NCBI RefSeq assembly: GCF_963082655.1
Contig: NC_081553.1
Location: 230,565,754-230,629,753, forward strand
DNA from: Stomoxys calcitrans
Lineage: Eukaryota; Arthropoda; Insecta; Diptera; Muscidae
Direction: 5' to 3'
DNA length: 64,000 bases
How positions within the stretch are numbered: position 1 is the stretch's first letter; each line of letters starts with the position of its first letter. The notes beneath the pieces are model-generated. The model saw nothing but the letters and a program-made list of their open reading frames with translations. It was not told the DNA's origin and did no database searches. Made by a program: the position numbers and the translations under genes. Shown piece after piece: positions 34,140-46,307 of the stretch.

Positions 34140-35711
34140 GCTTGGAGAACATTTGGTGAGTTTTGGTAGGATTTATCTCAAATTCTGGTAGGAAATAATT
34201 TTTTTGAGTGGCAACACTGGTCACAAACTCTTTATTGTAAACAAATTTTCAACGTTTAAAAAAAAATGTTACCTGTCTAAAAGTTCGTAAAAGTCCACAT
34301 AAAGCATTTAAGAAAGCATTTATGATTCTATTTTTCTGAAATTGTGAACAATAAGTTGAGTCTGGATTAAACCATATAACTGGCATATCGGCGATCTCCA
34401 GATTTATGGTCCAGAGCCCATAAAGCTCCTCTTCATCCAAGCTAAATATTGTCTAAATCGGGCCATCTTTCGATTTCTTTGCCTATAGACCCATATGCTC
34501 ATCTTACTTCTTGAACTCATGAAATGTTTTTTATCCGATTTCAAATAAATTGAAAACGGTGGCTTGGGTCGTAGCTCTCGATTCACATGCCAAATGTGGT
34601 ATAAAATGGAGCATATGTGGATACAGAAGCCATATAGGGCGATCTATGGTGGCCAATGTATTACAGCTTTCCCGCAGAATTTTCAATTGAAAATCCCATG
34701 CCTCCCCGGGCTAGTGCACCAACACAAAAAAATTGTTATACCTGAGAGTACATTAATGCATGGGGCACATATAAAGTTTATAGAATAGAAAATTATGATG
34801 TTTCAAACGGACATTTTACGGTAACCGGCGTTTATAATATCTTATTTAAATTTGTAGAAAAAAAGAACACGTACAATATAATGACAATATTATAGTTTAC
34901 CTTATTAAAATCAAGATAAAGAAGTTTAAACAGCTTTTGCTTTTAAGAAATTAACTACGGCTTGTGCTTGTCAAATAAATTTGATTTGAATACCTTTTGT
35001 AGTTGGCGTTAAAATATATTTGCATAAGTAGTAGAGATTCCTACTGTCCCCTTCTACGTTATTTGGGAAATCGAATAGATAGCAAACTATTGTTCAAAAT
35101 GAGATATATATAGAGCTTAGAATCTCTTATAGTTTGGAAAGATATTCTTTAAATAGGCATGTAGGGAGTGAAACCAAGACGAAATTTGGTACAGTATCGA
35201 ACCCTTTGCCAAATATGAATATAACTTCCATATTGGGGGAACTCGCGAATAAACTTCTTAAGCTCCTAATATCCAATGTTCAAACTTAAGGCGTTGTTTT
35301 CTAATTTTACTTCAATTTTTTTTACTTTCAGTTTACGTCTTTAAATACCTGTCTTGCTGGTAGATATGACTTATTGTATTATATTTAATGCTGCTATTCA
35401 GCCGGTAAGATACAGTAGATTGAAAATTATATCTGAAAATATATGAACTTGAACTTCACATTGAATTGTCTTAATTGGGGCAACTTTATTTAACTTTTGT
35501 ATATCGAACTAAAACAAGCACCAAGTATTGTACGTCAGGTAATGCTGTTTGTTATTTCTCAATGAACAAATCAATTCAGTTCCGATTGATAATAGCTGAC
35601 CGATGTGGCAATTGTTTGACAACATTTTAAACATAATTGAGGAATGCATCATACTCGATTAAATCACCATTAGTTGCTAGTTTGAACATTGATAATTAAA
35701 ACTTAATAAGA
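34140..35711. other. mostly unassigned; decayed INE-like scraps at 34290-34680
   Basis: Phrases such as AGATTTATGGTCCAGAGCCC and ATAAAGCTCCTC hint at INE-like internal units. 34700-35710 shows no gene and no repeat I recognise. Confidence 0.35.
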
Positions 35712-36160
35712 TAACAAATAAATGTGTGCTAAGTTCGGCCAGGCCGAATCTTATATACCCTCCATTATGGATCGCATTTGTCAAGTTCTTTGTCCGGTAT
35801 CGCTTTATAGGCAAAAAAAGGATAATGGATAAGAATATGTCATATTAGGTCAATCTGCAAAGTTTCAAACAAATCGGATAAGAATTGTGTCCTATAGGGG
35901 CTTAAGTAAGTAAAATTGTGATATCGGTTTGTATGGGAGCTATAGCAGGTTATAGCCTGATTTGAGCCATGCTTGCTGAAGGTCACAGGGGAAGTCATTG
36001 TACAAAATTGCAAGCCAAAACAAAATATTGCATGCTTTATTTCAGCCAAATCGAATAATATTTGTGCCTTTTAGAGGCTCAAGAATTCAAGGAGAATGGT
36101 TTATATGGCAGCTATATCAGATTATAAACCAATTTGAACCACCCCACATTTTTCAAAATA
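35712..36160 (-). mobile_element. INE-like element, 3' half
   Basis: TGTGCTAAGTTCGGCCAGGC, CGAATCTTATATACCCTCCA, TTATGGATCGCATTTGTCAA, then internal units to about 36150 (TATATGGCAGCTATATCAGA). The core end is missing. Confidence 0.6.
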
Positions 36161-36859
36161 GAATATTGCCAAAATTCTTTTTACTATGAAATTGGTAGAC
36201 CTATTTTTTTTGAAAATTATGGTCGTTTTGGGCGCAGGAACTGACACATCGACGGGGACACTTGGTCATAAAGTCAAAGCTGAGTTTTAACTGATTGCCA
36301 ACTTCTTTTGAAAGTTGTATTGATGGCTTCGAACGCTAGACAACGGCAACGGATCTTGCTGCTGCTCCGTGTGCCCAGTTTCGCATAATGACGAAAAATA
36401 CCCAAGAATAGAGCCGTCTTAGAAAAATTCTAGCTCCCGTTAGAAAAGAGGAATCGTAATGAAATTCGGACTGACGTAAAATAGACGACTAAAACCAGTT
36501 ACAACAATTTTTCCCGTCATGTTTTGGAGGAATATTGGCTTGTCAAAATTCGCCAATTTTTTATATCCCAAAAATTAAACAAACAATTTCTCAAAATTCT
36601 TAAGAGTGAGATTTCTGGAATCCTTTTTAATGTCTTGTTGCATTTGATGGTTTTTATAAAAAAATAAATTTATTGCAATAATCCTACTTCTTTTGACAGC
36701 AGGTTCTATTTTGCCAAAATTATTAAATCCAGCTTTCTTCGCTAAATGGTCATAAAATATTAAGAAAATATTTTTTTTTGTTGTAGGGGCTAAAAAGGAT
36801 TTTTTTTTTCAAAAATGTTTAAAATTCAAAATATTTGAAAATGTTTCGGTTCGCTGCCC

Positions 36860-37770
36860 CCGATGGAACACCCAATATCAAGCTGTAACTGTATCGCAGT
36901 TTTAATAGCTTTAGCTTTATCCATAAAGAAAATACACTTTGAAAGTTTTAGTGCCTAAATGTACCGAATTAAAAAAAACTCTAGTCGGCCGATAAATGCT
37001 ATCAAGGTGTAACTGTATCTCAATTTTGAGATCTTTAGCTCAATTCGTAAATATACAAATGTACAAATTTCAAAAACTCTTCTAGTCATCCGTTACATAC
37101 TGCCACGATGTATCTGTATTCCTAATTTCACAGGTGTAGCTCAGTCTGTAAATAAAGTTCCACTTTGTATGTTTTTGTACCAAAATGTGCTAATATCAAC
37201 AAAATCTTCTAGTCGTCCGGTAAATACTGCCAAGATGTGCCTGTATTACAAATTTCATATCTGTAGCTCACTTAAGTACTTTTTATTCCACTGCTGGTAC
37301 GATTTTAACATTTCATATTTGGTACAACTTATCATATATTTGTCAGGACATCGATAATTTTTATTTAATTTCACCCTTCTCCGTATGTAAAAGTAAATAA
37401 GCTATTACGTACTTTTTGTTACCAAAATGTATGATTTGTTAAAAAATCACTTAGTCAGGCAACATATATTGTTTTAATAGGATTTACTTGTTAAATTTCT
37501 GAACTCTAGTTCAATCCGTAAAGAGAGTATGAAATGGTACCAAATACGGTAGTAAACGTACGTTACTTCCGTTTTCGTTACTATTTTTCATATTTTTTCT
37601 ATCTACCCCCTTTATTTCGCACCAACAATCATTTAAGCCAAATTTCGAAGTTCTAGCTCTACCCGTTCGCCCTATGCAAAGTTCACCTATTTCGTACTTT
37701 TTTGGTACCTTTTTTGTTCCTAAATGTCCAAAATCCCAAAAACTCTTCTGGCATCCCAATTAAGGTCAAC
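36860..37770. repeat. degenerate tandem repeat, unit about 100-130 bp, unknown family
   Basis: The phrase CAAGGTGTAACTGTATCTCA ... TAGCTCAATTCGTAAATA ... CCAAAATGT ... AAAACTCTTCTAGTC recurs in order. Units start near 36879, 37003, 37104 and 37231, with worn units to about 37750. It shares no words with the INE-like or Helitron-like families. Confidence 0.6.
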
Positions 37771-38364
37771 ATAAGTTGTCAACCAAGTTGCACGTAGTGT
37801 TCTGTTATGACTTTTAACTTCAGTGGGAAGTATGGTCCATATAAAACAACCTACCGCTTAGCATTATACGGCTCGTATTAGCTTCAGTGTTTGTTGGATT
37901 TGGCACATATTTGATACCTAAAGTACACATAAGCACTTAAACTATTTTCATTTGTGGATATTTGCAAAAGAATTCATTTTGATGGGTTCCAAAGATTCGG
38001 CCCGGCCTAACGTTTTTGCTTGTTTTATAATCAGCCTGCAAAATGTTAAAGATGATATCAGTTTTTCAAAAAGCATTTATTTATACGAATTTGTGTATAT
38101 TTCATCAAAGAGAATTCTACAACGCACTAAATAGCGTAGAGATAAAATACGTAACAAAATTTTACAAAGCTCGTTTAATTCTGGTTAGGTTCATACGTGA
38201 GTGATGAAAATCTATGTTATTACGATATATACACTCAGAAAAATTTGTTTACAATTTCCGGTGAAAATTTCATAATTTGGACCAAATTCGTCACGGTCAT
38301 AGAGTGGTCCAATAAGTTCAAGTCATTTTACAATTTTGTAGAACAAATATTGGTTTTTTGGTAG

Positions 38365-39392
38365 GCATATCCAAATATAGACCGATCTGAACCATACACT
38401 ATACGGACGTCGAAAAGCCTAACATAAATCACGGTGTCAAATTTCAGCGAAATTGGATTATAAATGTGCCTTTTATGGGGTCAAGACTTGAAATCGAGAG
38501 ATCGGTCTATATGGCAGCAATATCCAAATCCGGAACGATCTGAGCCATATTGCAGAAAGAGGTCGACGGGAATAACTTAACTCACTGTCCCAAATGTCGG
38601 CGACATCGGACTATAAATGCGCCTTTTATGGGCCCAAAACCTTAAATCGAGAGATCGGTCTACATGGCAGCTATATCCAAATCTATACCGATCTGGGCCA
38701 TATTTCAGAAAGATGTCGACGGGAATAACTTAACTCACTGTCCCAAATTTCGGCGACATCGGATAATAAATGAGCTTTTTATGGGCCCTAGACCTTAAGT
38801 CGAGCTATATCCAAATCTGGAACGATCTGGACCAAAATGCAGAAAGATGACGAAAGGCCCAACATAACTCATTGCCTCAAATTTCGGCGAAATCGGATAA
38901 TATATGCGACATATATGGCCCCAAAACCTTAAATCGAGAGATCGATCTATATGACAGGTATATCCAAATCTGAACCGATCTAGACCAAATTGAAGAAGGA
39001 TGTCGAAGGGCCTAACCCAACTCACTGTCACAATCTTCACCAAAATCGGATAATAAATGTGGCTTTTATGGGCCTATGATCCAAAATCGACGGATCGGTC
39101 TATATGGGGGTTATATCAAGATATCGTCCGATATCGTCCGTCCATCTTCGAACTCAACCTGCTTATGGACAAAAAAAGAATCAGTGCAAAGTTTCAGTTC
39201 CATATCTCTATTTTTAAAGACTACAGTCGTGATTTCAAAAGACAGACGGACGGACATGGCTAGATAGTCTTTGATTTTTACGTTGATCAAGAATATATAT
39301 ACTTTAGGGTCGGAGTCGGATATTTCGATGTGTTGCAAACGGAATGACAAAATGAATATACCTCCATCCTTCGGTGGTGGGTATAAAAAAAA
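38365..39392 (-). mobile_element. INE-like element, core end and about four units
   Basis: Units with ATCGGTCTATATGGCAGCAA and AAATTTCAGCGAAATTGGAT lead to AAAGACAGACGGACGGACAT, the core ATATATATACTTTAGGGTCG and the end CCATCCTTCGGTGGTGGGTA. The 3' hairpin end is missing. Confidence 0.7.
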
Positions 39393-39654
39393 GAAAAATT
39401 TAAACAAAAAATGGTTTATGTCAACCTTAACAAATTATAATTTCTGTTATTAGTTAAGCAATTTTCACAATTTTTGTATTTTGGTTTATATGGTCCCATT
39501 GTACACTAAAGTTTATATAGTACTCAATTAATATTCATATATATCACTTAAATGTTTTGCTTTGTGCTGCTGGTTTTTATTATAACTATAAACAATATAT
39601 GCATTATATCATATCCAGTTTTATAGACAGCAAGAACTATGAACTTTAATTATT

Positions 39655-39925
39655 ATTTTTTACAACCTCCAACATTGTATCCAGCGGTGGGGGTTATTGG
39701 GTATATTAATTTCATCAATTCTTTTATAACACCTTGCAATATTCGTCTTAAAAGACTATTAAGTAAATTTTTGATCGCCATGACTCTTTAAGTGGACATT
39801 TCACTGTACGTCTGCCCGTCTGTCTGTGCGAAAATTTTCTAGCTACTCGAGATTTGGCACAAATGTAGATTTATTTGAATAAGATAAATCGTCCCATGTT
39901 TAGATGTAACTCTCTTACCATAGAT
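39655..39925 (+). repeat. INE-like 5' fragment
   Basis: CAGCGGTGGGGGTTATTGGG, TTTTGATCGCCATGACTCTT and GTCTGCCCGTCTGTCTG match the 5' end, core and GTCY run in decayed form. Confidence 0.5.
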
Positions 39926-40294
39926 TACTTATTTTCGGTTGGTAAAAAAAATTAAAAAAAAAATATTAAATCAATAAATGGGAAAACTACTACTCACGAT
40001 TAAGCAACTTTTTAAAATTGACACTGAAATTTAAACTTAATCGAAATTTTGCACCTTTATTATTTGTTATAACTGGTTACAAGTGTAGAGTGTTCAACAC
40101 GTGAAAATTAGGCAGACATGGTGATAGTCAATAAAAACTAAACTTGAGATGGCTGGTTTTAAAAAATACACGTTTTTCGCTAGCAGGGCAACTGGTGAAT
40201 CATAGAAAACTGCATGCTTTCATTCAAGTGTGGAAATCTCTGCATGTGAAAATATTTGAACTAAAAGAAAGTGGCAATTATGAATGTAGCGGAG

Positions 40295-41420
40295 ATGATT
40301 CACTAAGAAAAATAAAGCTTTTATGGGCTTCATACTCTCTATTGGGTGATCGGTCTGTATGGCAGCTATATCTTTATATAGTGCGATCCGAACCATATTT
40401 GGGACGGATGTCGGAAGACCTAAAACTACCCACTGTTTCAAATTTCAGCGAAATCGGATAAAAAATAAAGCTTTTATGGGCTTCAGATCCTTTATGGGCA
40501 GATCGGTCTATATGGCAGCTATATCTCAATAAAGTCCGACCTCAACCATATTGAGCTCGGATATCGGGAGGCTCAAAACAACTCATTGTTTAAGATTTCA
40601 GCGAAATCGGGTAATAAATAAAGCTTTTGTGATCTTCAGACCCTTTATCGGCAGATCGGTCTATATGACAGCTATATCTAAATATAGTCCGATCTGAAGA
40701 ATATTTGGGTCCTATATTGGGAAGCCTAAAAATAATCACTGTTTCAAATTTCAGCGAAATCGGTTAAAAAATAAAGCTTTTATGGGCTTCAGACCCTAAA
40801 CCGGGAGATCATACTATATCTAAATATATTCAGATCTGAACCATATTTGGGTCAGATATCGGGAAGCCTTAAGCTACACACTGTTTCAAATTTCAGCGAA
40901 ATCGGATAAAAAATAAAGCATTTATAGGCATTAGACCCTTTATCGGCAGATCGGTCTATATAGCATCTATATCCAAATATGGTCCGATTTGGCCCGTTCA
41001 AAAACTTAACCAGCGTGCATCAAAAAGACGTATCTGTGCCAAATTTCAGCTCAATATCTCAATTTTTGAAGGCTGTAGACAGACGGACGGACAGACGGAT
41101 AGACGGACAGATGGACAGACACACGGACATCGTTAAATCGTCTTAGAATTTTACGAAGATCCGATATATATATATATATTTGGAGGGTCGGAAATTGATA
41201 TTTCGATGTGTTGCAAACAGAATGACAAAATGAATATACCCCCTATCCTAAGGTGGTGGGTATTAAAACGTGTCAAGTTCGGCCGGGACGAATCAAATAC
41301 CTCACACAATGGATCACATTTGACCCCTTATGGGTCAAGAAATAAATTCAATTGTTTAATTGCTAAAGATCGGTTTATATGGTAGCTATTTCAGGTTATG
41401 GACCGATTCAGACCATGCTA
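40295..41420 (-). mobile_element. INE-like element with long (GTCY)n run, plus the tail of a second
   Basis: Four to five units (GCTTTTATGGGCTTCAGACC, GATCGGTCTATATGGCAGCT), an expanded GACG/GACA run at about 41077-41127, a TA run near 41165 and the end AAGGTGGTGGGTATTAAAA (41268). Immediately after, AAGTTCGGCCGGGACGAATC begins the 3' end of another reversed copy, which runs to about 41420. Confidence 0.7.
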
Positions 41421-41523
41421 AGCAAAAACAATCACAGCAACGCCAAGCGATTTACTGACAATACACCGGCATATAATGAGTTCAACAAGTGGTTATAATA
41501 ACCCTTACTTCGCGTATACTGGA

Positions 41524-41672
41524 AAATGCAAATTAGCCCATGAACATTAACATTAAGGAATAGGGGGCAAAGTTCTCACATATTAATGAGTGTTGTCCAG
41601 CATTATGAGGGGATAACCACCACTGAAAAATTTTCTCTGATGTCTTGCCAGAATTGGAACCCAAATATTCTG
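41524..41672 (-). mobile_element. tRNA-derived SINE with internal deletion
   Basis: AATGCAAATTAGCCCATGAA, then CAAAGTTCTCACATATTAAT, then a jump to CAGCATTATGAGGGGATAAC and TTTTCTCTGATGTCTTGCCA. The middle of the body and the tRNA 5' half are gone. Confidence 0.65.
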
Positions 41673-41689
41673 ACTGAATATCGATTGAT

Positions 41690-42053
41690 ATTTTTTCGAT
41701 GGATACTATCGGGAAAGTTATTTTTTTTTTGCAAATTTAAACCAAAATAAGCGATGCGACACTAAAGGTGTCTTTCAAGATGCATTGCGATTATAGAGGG
41801 CGCAATTCTCATCCGATTAGGTTAACATTTTCTACAATGATTTCTTTCATAGCTTCTAACTGACTTTATTAATATTAGTTTTATTTGGTCTGTGCTTTGA
41901 TATTGCTGCTATATAAATCGAACTCCTGATTTTTAGTTCTCATTTTCGCTTGAAATATAGGAAATGAGAAATTAACGATTGTATCGATACTATCGAAATG
42001 TATTATTAAAACTATCGAAAATATCGTATGTTGCGATTATCGATAGTTTACCA
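41690..42053. repeat. TATCGATA-rich stretch, possible transposon end
   Basis: ATATCGATTGATATTTTTTC and ATGGATACTATCGG (about 41688-41716), then TGTATCGATACTATCGAAAT, AAAACTATCGAAAATATCG and GATTATCGATAGTTTACCAG CTCT (to 42057). The last part resembles a hAT-like end (AGAGCTGG inverted), but I see no matching partner or target duplication. Confidence 0.35.
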
Positions 42054-42054
42054 G

Positions 42055-43302
42055 CTCTAATCCATAGTAATATGCAAATAGGGGCTGGTCTGGATCATAT
42101 TTGATTCAGGTCCCGAAAACTTTTATGCAAGTCACAGTTGCAGCGACATCGGGCAACAAATCCGCTTTTTATGGGCTTAAGACCCTTAATCGGCAGATCG
42201 GTCTATGTAGCAGCTATTGTATATTTAAATAAAGACTGATCTGAACCATATTTGAGTCGGTTATGGAGAGGATTTAATCGACTCACTATTTGAAATTTCA
42301 TCTAAATCGGCAGATCGGTCTATATGACAGTTATATCTAAATATTGTCCAATCTGAACCATATTTCAGTCGTATATCGAGAGGTTTAAGATAACTCTCAA
42401 TTTAAAATTTTAGCGGAGAATAATTGCGGCTTAATTGGGCTTAAAAACCTCAGTCGGCAGATCGGTCTATATGACAGTTATATCTAAATATTATCCGATC
42501 TGGACCTTATTTAGGTGTGATGATGGAAGGGTTAAAACAACTCACTGTTACAAGTTTCAGCGATATCGGGTTATAAATGCAGCTTTTATGGGCTTAAAAC
42601 CCTTAATCGGCAGATCGCTCTATATGGCAGCTATATCAGAATGTAGACCGATCTGAACCATATTTGAGTCGGAAATCGGAACTTACTATTTCAAGTTTTA
42701 GCGAAATCGGATAATAACGTAAATCAACAGATCGGTCTTTATGGCAGCAACGTCTAAACATGGTCCGATCTGAACCATATTTGAATAGGATAGCGGGAGG
42801 CTTAAAGTAACACTCTGTTTCTAATTTTATCGAAATTGGATAAAAAATTCGCATGTTACGGACTTAAGACCCTAAATCGCACATCGGTCTATATGGCAGC
42901 TATATGTAAATATGGTCGGATATGTGTCATATACGGTTTGAATAGCGGGGCCCCCAGTACAAGTTTTTGTTGCAAATTTCAGCGAATTCGGACAAAATAT
43001 GCGGCTTTTACAGGCTAAAACCCCTAAATCATCAGATCAGTCTATATGACAGCTATATCCAAATATAGTCCGATTTGACCCATTCAAGAACTTATGTACC
43101 AAATTTTAACGCAATATCTCAATTTTTAAAGACTGTAGCTTGATTAAAACAGACGGACAGACACACGGACATCGTTAGATCGTCTTATAATTTTACGGTG
43201 ATTAGATATGCTTTGTAGGATCGGCAATGGATATCTCGATGTGTTGCAAACGGAATGACTAAATGAATATACCCCCCATCATATGGTGGTGGGTATACAA
43301 AT
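42055..43302 (-). mobile_element. INE-like element, core end and about six units
   Basis: Repeated CGGCAGATCGGTCTATATGA, CAGTTATATCTAAATATTGT and TTATGGGCTTAAAACCC units, then ACAGACGGACAGACACACGG ACATCG, a reduced core and the end ATGGTGGTGGGTATAC. Confidence 0.7.
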
Positions 43303-44300
43303 ATTTTTAATTTTTCTAAATAAAAAGCAAGATAATCCGTTTTTGTTAACCATTCATGATATAAGTTTATCATTTATATCATGTCTTTTAAATAACCACT
43401 TGTAACGGTTGTGTTATTTCTCATCAATAGTGTTTCCGCTGAACTTTCAAATGCTCTAGTGTTGAATAATGTTTTGTATGTCTTCATATACTAACCACTC
43501 TGGTGAGAAAATTTTCAACATACTTTTAAAGAAAGCATTACAAATTGTTCCTAAAAGTATACTTTATATTTTAAATTTTCGTTGTTAGAAGGCTCACATA
43601 CAATTAGTATTGCCTTATTACGATAAGAGTCTTTCAGATATTTAGATAGAAATTGAAAAAAAAGACCTCCCTCCCTACACCTAGAGACATAAGTTTGTTA
43701 ATACAGATTAACAAACATTGTCACTTAATAGTTTTGTATTTCTTTTGAAGAAAACTTTATTAAATTTTTCAACTTCTAGACAATGGTTTAAGAATTAGCA
43801 ATATTTTCATAATCATTTCAGATTTTAGGGGTAATTTTTTTTTGTTTAGAACATAATTATAATGTTTAAATGTTTAACAAATTAGTAAATTGTAGAAAAT
43901 TAGAGAATGTTGGGAAGTTTTGTGGGAAAGAAAATGTTTTCTGATGTTATCCATAAAATTCGAACCTGGACATTAGGTGTTAGTGACACTCCAACCTATT
44001 TAATGGATACTTCCAACAAAATGATCTCTTTCAATATTTTTTGCTTACACCTTTAGACAAAATTGAGCACGGCGTTGACAAAATGACCACAATCGTTTAT
44101 AAAAGTAAATCAACACACATATGTTATCAGAACAACCACAAATGTTGTTGTGAATGAAACGTCTACACTCGTTCACATTCTTACATAGTTTACATAGTTT
44201 AGTGCACAGGATGTGTTAAATCTATCCCACTGAATGTTTGGAAAGTACCACGGTACCCCCGCGAGTGATTTGGTACTTTTTCGACAATTACGATATTTAA
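43303..44300. other. no gene or clear repeat
   Basis: AT-rich. Near 43945-43975 a short GATGTTATCCATAAAATTCG AACCTGG hints at a worn SINE head on minus. Nothing else. Confidence 0.35.
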
Positions 44301-44521
44301 GTCCTACACCACTACTGTGGTACTTAGTGCATTTGTTTGTAACACCCAGAAGGAAGAAAGATAGATCCATTGATAAGTATACCGATCGACTCAGAATCAC
44401 TTTCTGATTCAATTTAGCTATATCCGTCAAAGTTCAGGTCGTATTTGTTGTCCGATTGTCACAATATTTTGCACAATATGTCTCTTAACAATCGACATTA
44501 CTGGTTTCGATTTAAGTATAG

Positions 44522-44700
<179 letters not shown>

Positions 44701-44874
44701 CGCCCGATTTTCACTCTTCGAGCCACTGCTAGCGCATTTATTGACAAATCTTCCCAAAATTTTTTACTACGCTTTTCTTGACGACTTCAAAATTATCTAA
44801 AAAGTTTGGTAGACATGGGTTCAGATTTGGATATACATGAGTTCATATTTGGATATACTTGATATACTTGTGTT

Positions 44875-45062
44875 CGTCCGATGTGAACGTCTGGGTTCGA
44901 ATCCAGGCAGGAACATCGCCAACATTAGGAGGTTATCCCCTCCCAATGCTGGCGACATTTGTGAGGTACTTTGCTCTGCGGCACGCCGTTCGGACTCGGC
45001 TATAATAACCACACAGCACTCATTGATTTGTGAGAAGTTTGCCCCAGTTCCTTAATGGAACA
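44875..45062 (+). mobile_element. tRNA-derived SINE with internal deletion
   Basis: GTCTGGGTTCGAATCCAGGC (B box), CAACATTAGGAGGTTATCCC, CTGGCGACATTTGTGAGGTA, GCGGCACGCCGTTCGGACTC, then GAGAAGTTTGCCCCAGTTCC. The tRNA 5' half and parts of the body are missing. Confidence 0.7.
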
Positions 45063-45254
45063 TCCACCGAGGTCCATCAAAATTGGTTCAGAATTAGATA
45101 TAGCTTAGAACTTATAGGATAGGTGTTGGGTTTTAAAAAAGTCGTTACCGCCCGACTTTTGCCTTTCCTTACTGGTTTATTATATGTATATGAAAGAAAA
45201 CTCAAGAAAGGAGAGTTTTAGTTCTATGATTAACATTGACATTACCTTTCTCAA

Positions 45255-45565
45255 CATAGCAAATATGCCCATGAAAATTCCATTAAGGAACAGCGGGGAT
45301 ACTTCTCATATTAAATAGTGCTGTCCAATACAAGATAAAGGTCAACGAGGGGGGACCTCGTTTTAATTGTTTAGTTCGAATGAATTGGTGCAGAGCGACA
45401 CCACTTTATAGATAAGTTTACACAGCTGATTACCTATTGTTAATTCCTCACAAGCGTCGTCCGCACTAGGAGGTTATAACCATCGATGAAATTTGTTCCT
45501 AATGTTCTCGTCGGGATTTAACCCAAGGCGTTCAGCATGAAAGGCGGATTTCGTATCCTCTGAGC
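45255..45565 (-). mobile_element. tRNA-derived SINE, diverged
   Basis: GCAAATATGCCCATGAAAAT, CATTAAGGAACAGCGGGGAT, CAAGCGTCGTCCGCACTAGG and TTTAACCCAAGGCGTTCAGC follow the family order on minus. Confidence 0.6.
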
Positions 45566-45832
45566 TATTGTGTCTATCTGCGTTTACGAAATCCATCTCT
45601 CATCACTTAAGTATTTTCTAAATATCATAATACACATAAACATAAACTTAGGAATTCCATCAGAAGATAGATGAGATGAAGAAGTTACTTGCAGTTGCAA
45701 GTAACTGCAGTTGCCAATCACAAGAGCATCCACACTTGTTAACAATATTTCGAACAACGTATGTGTATGATATTGGCAACATTGATGCATAATTTTGCAA
45801 AGTATTCATTCTATCAATGCACGAGTATAAGG

Positions 45833-46056
45833 GGTATGATAAGGGGCCTCCTTTTTACACTCGTCTCCGAACGGTGTACCGCATAGCCACACCACTTGGT
45901 AAAGAAGTTTTAACATGGCAGGATATCTCACAAATGGCGCCAGTGTTAGTAAGCGAAAAAACACCTCTGAAAATTTTTCTGATGTTAACGCCGTGATTTG
46001 AACCCAGGCGTTCAGCGTCATAGGCGGACATGCTAACCTCTGCTCCACGGTGGCCT
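45833..46056 (-). mobile_element. tRNA-derived SINE, tail missing
   Basis: GATAAGGGGCCTCCTTTTTA, ACAAATGGCGCCAGTGTTAG, TTTGAACCCAGGCGTTCAGC, GTCATAGGCGGACATGCTAA and CTCCACGGTGGCC on minus. The next SINE lies only about 20 bp away in the same orientation. Confidence 0.75.
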
Positions 46057-46074
46057 TGGATCCTACTGCAAATG

Positions 46075-46307
46075 CAAATTTTTCCCACTGACAAGGGGCC
46101 TCCTTTTTATGGGTGAGTCCGAACGGCATGCCGGAGAGCGACACCTCTTTTGTGGAGAAGTTTTTACATGACAAAGTATCTCACAAATGTCGCCAGCATT
46201 AGGAGGAGATAACCACCGCTGAAAAATTTTCTGTTGGTCCTGCCAGGATTTGAACCCAGGCGTTCAGTGTCATAGGCGGACATGCTAACCTCTGCGTTAC
46301 GGTGGCC
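46075..46307 (-). mobile_element. tRNA-derived SINE, second of a tandem pair
   Basis: AAGGGGCCTCCTTTTTATGG, AATGTCGCCAGCATTAGGAG, TTTGAACCCAGGCGTTCAGT and TGCTAACCTCTGCGTTACGG TGGCC. It ends at the tRNA 5' side, like its neighbour. Confidence 0.75.
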
